Positions 1 through 4,575 of a DNA stretch of 7,296 bases are shown one piece after another. Every line of letters starts with the position of its first letter. Position 1 is the first letter of the stretch. The notes under the pieces were generated by a model. That model ran no database searches and was not told the origin of the DNA. It saw only the letters and a program-made list of their open reading frames with translations. The stretch spans positions 1 to 7,296 of the forward strand of contig CAZFPA010000085.1 of the NCBI GenBank assembly GCA_964520975.1, in the 5' to 3' direction. Both the position numbers and the translations under genes were made by a program. This DNA is from CAZFPA01 sp964520975 (GTDB lineage: Bacteria; Bacillota; Negativicutes; Selenomonadales; Selenomonadaceae).

Positions 1-150
1 TACATGAAGCGTATCCAGCCGGATTTCAATCCGCAGAAGTACGGCTACAACAAGCTGCCGGATCTGCTGCGTGCGTTCCCCAAGCGCTATCAGGTGAAGA
101 AGTACAAGGGCCTGGGGACGGTATGGATCGTTGCCTATCGGTGTGTATAG
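1..150 (+). CDS. C-terminal end of an OST-HTH (LOTUS-like) domain protein, probably a NYN-domain protein; 5' truncated
   Basis: Only the last 49 codons are in the window, read from base 1 to the TAG at 148-150. The visible peptide contains the stretch DFNPQKYGYNKLPDLLRAF, followed by a basic segment (KRYQVKKYKGLG) and a short final beta strand (TVWIVAYR). This is the pattern of the second half of an OST-HTH/LOTUS winged helix: a 'F(D/N)PxxYGYxKLxDLL' helix, then strands that end the fold. In bacteria this domain commonly sits at the C-terminus of NYN-domain (LabA/DUF88-like) putative RNases and is thought to bind RNA. The NYN part itself would lie upstream of the window, so the full identity is inferred. 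A strong terminator begins 20 bases after the stop, so this gene ends its transcription unit. Confidence 0.65.
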   Translation, partial: YMKRIQPDFNPQKYGYNKLPDLLRAFPKRYQVKKYKGLGTVWIVAYRCV

Positions 151-170
151 CTAAAATCATAGATCACAGG

Positions 171-212
171 AACAGGCTGGACGTCTTTTGGATGTCCGGC
201 CTGTTTTTTTTT
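171..212 (+). terminator. Intrinsic terminator after the OST-HTH gene
   Basis: A 12-bp stem with one G-U pair (AACAGGCTGGAC at 171-182 against GTCCGGCCTGTT at 194-205) encloses a loop of about 11 bases and runs directly into a T tract (205-212). This is a classical Rho-independent terminator. It separates the OST-HTH gene from the small DUF1659/DUF2922 genes. Confidence 0.9.
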
Positions 213-234
213 ATGTTCCCCTGTTGTATTTTTT

Positions 235-266
235 CTCCCTTCGGGCATGTATAGGAGTGAAGGGAG
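235..266 (+). promoter_or_regulatory. Inverted repeat covering the DUF1659 ribosome binding site
   Basis: CTCCCTTC (235-242) and GAAGGGAG (259-266) are perfect 8-bp inverted repeats with a 16-base spacer. The downstream arm contains most of the Shine-Dalgarno sequence (AGGGAGG, 261-267) of the next gene, whose ATG is at 276. If the transcript starts upstream of 235, the hairpin would hide the ribosome binding site and could lower or regulate translation. Whether the left arm is transcribed is unknown. A weak promoter-like pair (TTGTAT 224-229, TGTATA 248-253) would start RNA after the left arm and abolish the hairpin. It could also be a protein-binding site or chance pairing of a purine-rich SD with a pyrimidine run. 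Confidence 0.4.
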
Positions 267-275
267 GTGATACAG

Positions 276-500
276 ATGGCAGTCAAGAGAAACGAAGCAG
301 GCAGCAAGCTGATCCTGCAGGTGGAGACCGGCGTGAATGCAAAGGGCACTGTGACCTGCAGCCCGCGTACGTTTGCACACATCAATCCGGAGCTGGCGGA
401 TGAGGATGCGATGCAGATCGCTACGGAACTCGGTACGCTCCAGAAGCATGTGGTGCATTCGGTGAATCGCCAGGATGCCGCGCAGCTCGGCCAGGCCTGA
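276..500 (+). CDS. DUF1659 family small protein
   Basis: This encodes a 74-residue soluble protein of unknown function. Its sequence (MAVKRNEAGSKLILQVETG..., later SPRTFAHINPELADEDAMQIATELGTLQ) fits the DUF1659 family: an N-terminal beta strand region with a 'L.L....G....G......RTF..I.P.a.d' pattern, followed by a helix with alternating small residues. The length of 70-75 aa is usual for the family. I chose ATG 276 because AGGGAGG (261-267) lies 8 bases upstream. An in-frame GTG at 267 overlaps that SD and is unlikely. There is no signal peptide or membrane segment. It is followed after 36 bases by a DUF2922 gene; these two families are frequently neighbours in Firmicutes, so the two probably form one operon. 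Its role is not known and I do not propose one. Confidence 0.8.
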   Translation: MAVKRNEAGSKLILQVETGVNAKGTVTCSPRTFAHINPELADEDAMQIATELGTLQKHVVHSVNRQDAAQLGQA

Positions 501-536
501 GCATGAAGGAAATCGGAGGGAAAGGAGGTATAGCAC

Positions 537-749
537 ATGAGCAAGGTTTTGAAAATGACCTTCCTGATGGAAGGCAAAAAGACGCTGACTTACAGTCTGG
601 CGGACCCGAAGGACGGCCTCACGAAGGCTGAGGTCGAGACGGTCATGCAGGATATGATCACGAAGAAGGCCATTGTGGAAAAGGGCGCATCGCCGCTCGC
701 CATCAAGGCCGCGGTGCTCCGCAGCACTGAGGAAGAAGCACTCGCGTAA
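537..749 (+). CDS. DUF2922 family small protein
   Basis: This encodes a 70-residue protein of unknown function. The pattern 'KVLKMTFLMEGKKTLTYSLADPKDGLTKAEVETVMQDMI' matches DUF2922: two antiparallel strands, a conserved 'L.DPK..LT..EV...M..I' turn and helix, and a final strand (AIKAAVLRSTEE). ATG 537 is preceded by a strong SD, AAAGGAGGT (521-529), at a spacing of 7 bases. It lies 36 bases after the DUF1659 gene with no terminator between, which indicates co-transcription, and an intrinsic terminator starts 7 bases after its stop. The YvrJ-family peptide gene that sometimes accompanies this pair is not visible here. It has no transmembrane segment and no cysteine. Its function cannot be stated. 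Confidence 0.82.
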   Translation: MSKVLKMTFLMEGKKTLTYSLADPKDGLTKAEVETVMQDMITKKAIVEKGASPLAIKAAVLRSTEEEALA

Positions 750-756
750 GTGCTGG

Positions 757-796
757 AACGCCGGGGGCAGGCTTAGGCCGTCTCCCGGCGTTCTTT
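757..796 (+). terminator. Intrinsic terminator after the DUF2922 gene
   Basis: AACGCCGGG (757-765) pairs perfectly with CCCGGCGTT (784-792), and CTTTT follows. The 18-base loop can form a small inner GGC/GCC pairing. The T tract is short, so termination may be partial, but the position 7 bases after a stop codon and before a separate promoter supports the call. Confidence 0.75.
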
Positions 797-810
797 TGCG
801 TTGCGGGTGC

Positions 811-839
811 TTGCAAAGCGCTGGTGCAGAGGGTAGAAT
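811..839 (+). promoter_or_regulatory. Predicted housekeeping-sigma promoter for the sulfatase-fold gene
   Basis: TTGCAA (811-816) and TAGAAT (834-839) are separated by 17 bases, a good match to the sigma-70/sigma-A consensus. The predicted start of transcription is near 846, giving a short leader of about 18 bases before the TTG start codon. It sits between the DUF2922 terminator and the next gene, where a promoter is needed. No obvious operator is seen around it. Confidence 0.6.
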
Positions 840-863
840 AGAAGCTATTGGGAGATAGGGGGA

Positions 864-2900
864 TTGGCATTGTTTTCGTTATTTTTTGCCGGGGTGCAGC
901 AGGACTTCAAGATCCTTTGGCTGGCACCGCTGGTTTGCGCGCTGTTTCGGGCAGTGTTCATTTATGTATACAGTCCGCGGAAGAATCCGGCCGGACAGTG
1001 GAAAAAGCTCTATCATTGCTTTCGCTATGGCTTTTGGTGGGGCATGGATTTCAACGCCTATGTGTTTGCAATCGGCATGCTGGCGGTGAGCCTGCCGGGC
1101 GCGTTTTTCCCGGCCTGGTTTGCGCTCGGAGACACGCTGCGGAGCGTGGGCGTGCTGGTGTATCTGGCGGTTTTGTACACGGCCTTCATGGGCAAGATGA
1201 TTTTTTATTTCCACTACCATGATATCTACAATCATATTCTGTGGCTGGGGAAAAAGGCGGACAAGAACAATCTGGCGGATATTTTCTTCAATCAGAACCA
1301 TGGCGGCTGGATACTGCTTGGCTATCTGCCGTACCTGGCGCTCTGCTGGTTTGCCGCACAGGGGCTGTTGGGGCTGCCGTCGCTGACGTATCCGGACTTT
1401 GACCCGGCGGCGCTGCACTATGGATTCAATGTGCTGGTGGTGCTGGCGGCAGCGGCGCTCTTTTATTACTGCCGTTTCGGCGGTACGTTCCGCCATGCGG
1501 ACAAGCCGGAGTGGGATGAGATTCCCTCAGTTGTAAAGCAGGATGTCTTTCTGGCCAAGGCCACGGTGGACGATCTGGTGGCGCTGGAGATTGTCTGGAA
1601 GCATCCGCTGCAGGAGCTGCTGGAGCATACGGACGAGCAGGCCGCACCGGCTATCCGTACGGTACTGCCGGCGGCATGGCAGGAGAAATGGCAGTCGTCC
1701 GTGAGCCCGCTGGAGGCGTTTCGCCGTGAGGCGAAGGGCGCGCGCATCGCGAAGCCGAAGCACATTTTTATTCTGTTCGGGGAGAGCTATGCGCAGGCAC
1801 CGTTCGATCCGATCTATGAGACACTGCATATCGTGGAGGGCGGCAAGGCGTTCCGCAGCGATCCGCATACGGTGGCGATTGACAATTTCCTGCCGGGCGG
1901 GGAGATTTCCCAGCCGTCACTGGTGAGCCTGCTGTCCGGCATCTATGATGCGGGGCTGGAGCTCAATGAGCGCGGCGATTTCTGGCAGGGAACGGTGCCG
2001 ACCGCGCTGCCGGTGCAGCTGCGTCAGCTCGGCTATCGGACGGTGTTCTGGTATGGCGGCGGCATGAACTGGGGCAGTCTGCAGCACTACATTCCGGCCA
2101 ATGGCTTCGATGCCTATATGGACGCGACGGAGTTCTGTCCCAAGGGCTCGCCGCGTACCTGGCTGGGGGTCTACGATCATATTTTCCTCGAGAATGCGGC
2201 GCGCATCATCAAGGATACGGAGGATGACCGGCCGGTCGTGCATTTCCTCTATACAACCTCGAACCACGGACCCTACAAGATGCCGCTCGAGAAGATGGGC
2301 TATTCGCCGGAGAAGATCATGCCGGAGGCGCCGGAGGCGGTGAAGAAGGATGCGGCCTGGCAGCGGCATCTGGGCGTGTACTGGTATGCGGACCGCGCGC
2401 TGGCCGCGTTTGCAAAGGATATGCAGGAGACGTATCCGGACAGCCTCATCGTGATGACGGGCGACCATTCCATGGGCGTGATCCCGTTTGAGGACGGTAT
2501 CGTGGAGCGCAAGGGACCGACGGTGCGCGAGCAGGTCTGCACGTCCTTTGCGATGTATCATCGGGAGCTCACGGCGGATATGTTTGCGGGCAATACGATC
2601 GGCAGCCACGGGAATATCCTCGCGACGCTCATCGAGCTCATCGCACCGGCCGGGCATGCGTATTATTCGCTGCAGCCGTCGTTGCTGGAGCCGATAGACA
2701 GGATAGTCACTCCGTATCATTGGCTCACCAGAGAGGCTGTGGGACGTCATGAGGACGATTTCTGGCAGTCACTGGAGATCACGGGGAAGGAACTGCCGGT
2801 GCAGCGCGGTGCGAAGCCGTATGCGAAGGAGCGGGCTGCCTGGTGTGAGCTCACGGGCTGGATGGCCCGGCATCCTGAGCTGCTGGACATAGAAAAATAA
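864..2900 (+). CDS. LTA synthase/sulfatase-superfamily membrane phosphotransferase
   Basis: This encodes a 678-residue polytopic membrane enzyme with an extracytoplasmic alkaline-phosphatase/sulfatase-fold domain, as in LtaS (glycerolphosphate polymerase) and related phosphoglycerol or phosphoethanolamine transferases. About five membrane segments are visible near residues 17-36, 64-87, 92-113, 149-170 and 185-203, followed by a linker and the catalytic domain from about 298. Visible motifs: metal ligand Glu307 in 'FILFGESYA'; 'GGEISQPSLVSLLSG' (345-359), whose Ser349 aligns with the nucleophilic Thr of the family; His468 in 'TTSNHGPY'; Asp534-His535 in 'VMTGDHSMG'; and 'GSHGNILATLIEL' (580-592). 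There is no in-frame ATG near the start. TTG 864 is used here (GGGAG at 850-854), but TTG 870, seven bases after GGGGG (858-862), is equally plausible. An in-frame stop at 834 rules out a longer form. It is monocistronic, with its own promoter and terminator. Donor and acceptor are unknown; a cell-envelope role is inferred from the family. Confidence 0.85.
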   Translation: MALFSLFFAGVQQDFKILWLAPLVCALFRAVFIYVYSPRKNPAGQWKKLYHCFRYGFWWGMDFNAYVFAIGMLAVSLPGAFFPAWFALGDTLRSVGVLVYLAVLYTAFMGKMIFYFHYHDIYNHILWLGKKADKNNLADIFFNQNHGGWILLGYLPYLALCWFAAQGLLGLPSLTYPDFDPAALHYGFNVLVVLAAAALFYYCRFGGTFRHADKPEWDEIPSVVKQDVFLAKATVDDLVALEIVWKHPLQELLEHTDEQAAPAIRTVLPAAWQEKWQSSVSPLEAFRREAKGARIAKPKHIFILFGESYAQAPFDPIYETLHIVEGGKAFRSDPHTVAIDNFLPGGEISQPSLVSLLSGIYDAGLELNERGDFWQGTVPTALPVQLRQLGYRTVFWYGGGMNWGSLQHYIPANGFDAYMDATEFCPKGSPRTWLGVYDHIFLENAARIIKDTEDDRPVVHFLYTTSNHGPYKMPLEKMGYSPEKIMPEAPEAVKKDAAWQRHLGVYWYADRALAAFAKDMQETYPDSLIVMTGDHSMGVIPFEDGIVERKGPTVREQVCTSFAMYHRELTADMFAGNTIGSHGNILATLIELIAPAGHAYYSLQPSLLEPIDRIVTPYHWLTREAVGRHEDDFWQSLEITGKELPVQRGAKPYAKERAAWCELTGWMARHPELLDIEK

Positions 2901-2905
2901 AGCGG

Positions 2906-2931
2906 AAAAAGAGGCGCGAGCCTCTTTTTTT
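2906..2931 (+). terminator. Intrinsic terminator after the sulfatase-fold gene
   Basis: AAAAAGAGGC (2906-2915) pairs with GCCTCTTTTT around a GCGA tetraloop (2916-2919), and the T run extends to 2931. It begins 5 bases after the stop codon. The A run on the left and T run on the right make it potentially bidirectional. Confidence 0.93.
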
Positions 2932-2939
2932 GTGCCCGG

Positions 2940-2963
2940 AACCCGCTGATTTCAGCGGGTTTT
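2940..2963 (+). terminator. Second hairpin with T tail, tandem terminator candidate
   Basis: AACCCGCTG (2940-2948) pairs perfectly with CAGCGGGTT (2953-2961) around a 4-base loop, followed by TTC. It lies 8 bases after the first terminator. It may be a back-up terminator protecting the phosphotransferase operon from read-through. The T tail is short, so it could also be only a stable hairpin. Confidence 0.6.
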
Positions 2964-2964
2964 C

Positions 2965-2983
2965 TATTGGTTCCGTATTGGTT
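2965..2983 (+). repeat. Direct repeat TATTGGTT x2, 11-bp period, upstream of mtlA
   Basis: TATTGGTT occurs exactly at 2965-2972 and 2976-2983, separated by CCG, so the two copies lie on the same face of the helix, one turn apart. They sit 9 bases upstream of the 24-bp palindrome and about 85-100 bases upstream of the predicted transcription start of the mtl operon. This arrangement suits an activator binding as a dimer or multimer. No binding data can be read from the sequence. Confidence 0.5.
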
Positions 2984-2991
2984 ATTTACCT

Positions 2992-3015
2992 TTTGGCGCG
3001 ATTCATCGTGCCAAA
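2992..3015 (+). promoter_or_regulatory. 24-bp palindrome, probable MtlR (or other activator) binding site
   Basis: TTTGGCGCGAT (2992-3002) and ATCGTGCCAAA (3005-3015) form an inverted repeat with 10 of 11 positions matching and a 2-base centre. The centre is about 64 bases upstream of the predicted transcription start, a typical place for an activator. The half site TTTGGCRCGAT resembles, from memory, the TTGnCAC half of MtlR sites in Bacillus-type mtl operons, but the spacing between halves is not identical. The MtlR activator is encoded two genes downstream, which makes it the first candidate to bind here. Confidence 0.55.
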
Positions 3016-3031
3016 GCTGTTTGACAATTCA

Positions 3032-3061
3032 TTGCTTTTGGCCTTTTCCATGCCGTATAAT
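3032..3061 (+). promoter_or_regulatory. Predicted promoter of the mtl operon
   Basis: A perfect TATAAT (3056-3061) is preceded by TTGCTT (3032-3037) at 18 bases. The -35 is a partial match, as expected for an activator-dependent promoter. A consensus TTGACA is present at 3021-3026, but at 29 bases it is too far from the -10 to work with it. The predicted transcription start is near 3068, giving a leader of about 58 bases before the mtlA ATG. Confidence 0.65.
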
Positions 3062-3077
3062 CAAAATGTAAACAAAA

Positions 3078-3093
3078 GCGATTGGCCAACCGC
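3078..3093 (+). promoter_or_regulatory. 16-bp palindrome in the mtlA leader, possible operator or leader hairpin
   Basis: GCGATTGGCCAACCGC is palindromic except for one A/C mismatch per arm. It lies about 10 to 25 bases downstream of the predicted transcription start and ends 18 bases before the mtlA SD. The central TTGGCCAA repeats the TTGG/CCAA motif of the upstream elements. It could be a repressor site just after the start, a second MtlR site, or a weak RNA hairpin with a very short loop. It does not match the catabolite-repression cre consensus. Confidence 0.4.
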
Positions 3094-3125
3094 GAACATT
3101 CATTATCAAAAGGGGGATTTCCAAA

Positions 3126-4535
3126 ATGAAAGCACAGATACAATCCTTTGGACGCTTTTTGTCCGGCATGGTCATGCCGAACATCGGCGCGTTCATTGCC
3201 TGGGGATTCATCACGGCGCTGTTTATTCCGTCCGGCTGGATCCCGAATGAAGAGCTCGCCAAGATGGTCGGCCCGTTCCTCACCTATGTACTGCCTCTGC
3301 TCATCGCCTATCAGGGCGGCAAGGCGGTCGGTGGACAGCGCGGCGCGGTCATGGGCGCAATTGCTACGGTCGGTGTCGTTACCGGCACGACCTACGTCAT
3401 GTTCATGGGCGCGATGATTATGGGACCGCTCGCTGGCTATGTTATCAAGAAGTTTGATGAAGCGGTGCGCGGCAAGGTTCCGGCCGGTTTCGAGATGCTC
3501 GTGGACAACTTCTCTGTCGGCATCATCGGCATGCTTATGGGTATCATTGGTTTCTATCTCATCGGCCCGTTCATGGGCGTGATCCTCGCGTTCCTGACGA
3601 CGGGTGTCCAGGTGCTGGTGAATACGGGTATCTTCCCGCTGCTCGGCGCATTCGTTGAGCCGGCCAAGGTACTGTTCCTGAATAACGCAATCAATCATGG
3701 TATTTTCACACCGCTGGGCGCCGAGCAGGTTGCCACGGCAGGCAAATCCATTTTCTACATGATCGAGACGAATCCTGGTCCTGGTACGGGCGTACTGCTC
3801 GCATACTGGCTCTGGGCGAAAGATCCGGTCACCAAGGGTTCAGCACCGGGCGCACTGGTCATCCATCTGCTCGGTGGTATCCACGAAATTTCATTCCCTT
3901 ACATTCTCATGAAGCCGCAGCTGCTCATCGCAACAATCAGCGGCAGCGTGTCGGCACTCGTTTATTACAATTTCATGGGTCTCGGACTTTCCGGCCCGCC
4001 GGCACCGGGCAGCATCATTGCCTATCTTGCCATGGCGCCGAAGGGCTCGACACTTTCCGTCATCCTGGGCGTATTCATCGCGGCGGCAGTGACCTTTGCG
4101 ATAGCGACGCCGATCATCAAGCTTTCCAATAAATCCAGCGAGGCGACGGATCTCGAAACGGCGCAGGCGCAGATGAAGTCGATGAAGGCGGAGTCCAAGG
4201 GACAGAGTGTTCCGGTCGCTGGTGCAGGCCGTCAGTTCAATCTGCGCAGCCTGAAGGAAATCGTTTTTGCCTGCGATGCGGGCATGGGGTCCTCGGCCAT
4301 GGGCGCGGCGATTCTCACGAAGCGTCTGAAGCAGGCGGGCATCACGGATATCAATGTGAGCCATGCCTCGGTATCGGAGATTCCGGCGGGCACGCAGTAT
4401 GTGGTCTGTCACCGCGATCTGGCGGAGCGGGCCGAGAAGAGTGCGCCGGAGGCAAAGATTGTAACAATTACGGATTTCATGGCCGCGCCGGAGTACGCGC
4501 AGGTCGTACAGGAGATCGCCGAGGCCAGAGCCTGA
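3126..4535 (+). CDS. mtlA: PTS mannitol-type transporter subunit IICB
   Basis: This encodes a 469-residue membrane permease and phosphotransferase that imports a hexitol and phosphorylates it on entry. The IIC domain (about 1-335) is hydrophobic and carries the family signatures 'NNAINHGIF' (186-194) and 'GGIHEISFPY' (250-259), whose glutamate is essential for sugar binding in E. coli MtlA. A polar, Ala/Lys/Gln-rich linker (335-372) leads to the cytoplasmic IIB domain, with phospho-Cys383 in 'IVFACDAGMGSSAMGA'. No IIA domain is attached; it is supplied by the separate mtlF gene, as in Bacillus-type systems, and the length fits IICB proteins. ATG 3126 has AGGGGG (3111-3116) nine bases upstream. 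It is the first gene of the operon, 40 bases before mtlR. The family points to mannitol, but the fourth operon gene is not mtlD, so another hexitol or ketose is possible. Confidence 0.93.
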   Translation: MKAQIQSFGRFLSGMVMPNIGAFIAWGFITALFIPSGWIPNEELAKMVGPFLTYVLPLLIAYQGGKAVGGQRGAVMGAIATVGVVTGTTYVMFMGAMIMGPLAGYVIKKFDEAVRGKVPAGFEMLVDNFSVGIIGMLMGIIGFYLIGPFMGVILAFLTTGVQVLVNTGIFPLLGAFVEPAKVLFLNNAINHGIFTPLGAEQVATAGKSIFYMIETNPGPGTGVLLAYWLWAKDPVTKGSAPGALVIHLLGGIHEISFPYILMKPQLLIATISGSVSALVYYNFMGLGLSGPPAPGSIIAYLAMAPKGSTLSVILGVFIAAAVTFAIATPIIKLSNKSSEATDLETAQAQMKSMKAESKGQSVPVAGAGRQFNLRSLKEIVFACDAGMGSSAMGAAILTKRLKQAGITDINVSHASVSEIPAGTQYVVCHRDLAERAEKSAPEAKIVTITDFMAAPEYAQVVQEIAEARA

Positions 4536-4575
4536 GTGCTGGCCGAGAGTCTCTGCAGGGAAGGAGGGAGATCCT

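Noticed and set aside
224..253. Promoter TTGTAT-18-TGTATA before the DUF1659 gene
   Set aside because: Both boxes match the consensus poorly and the implied start lies within the SD region, leaving almost no leader; too weak to list as a feature.
164..577. Two overlapping minus-strand frames across the DUF1659 gene (135-536 and 164-577)
   Set aside because: They run through a strong terminator and across two recognisable small genes with good ribosome binding sites; their translations match no family I know.
1917..2750. Minus-strand open frame of 277 codons inside the sulfatase-fold gene
   Set aside because: Arg/His-rich antisense shadow; the + strand carries clear catalytic motifs over the same bases.
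3021..3061. Consensus TTGACA with TATAAT as the mtl promoter
   Set aside because: The 29-base spacing is far outside the 16-19 range; TTGCTT at 3032 with 18 bases fits better.
3061..3110. Catabolite-repression cre site in the mtlA leader
   Set aside because: TGTAAACAAAAGCG looks vaguely similar but lacks the central CG and the symmetric CA end of cre; no acceptable match was seen.
2930..3250. 106-codon + strand frame overlapping the mtl promoter and the start of mtlA
   Set aside because: It crosses the terminator, palindromes and promoter and enters mtlA out of frame; it has no ribosome binding site.
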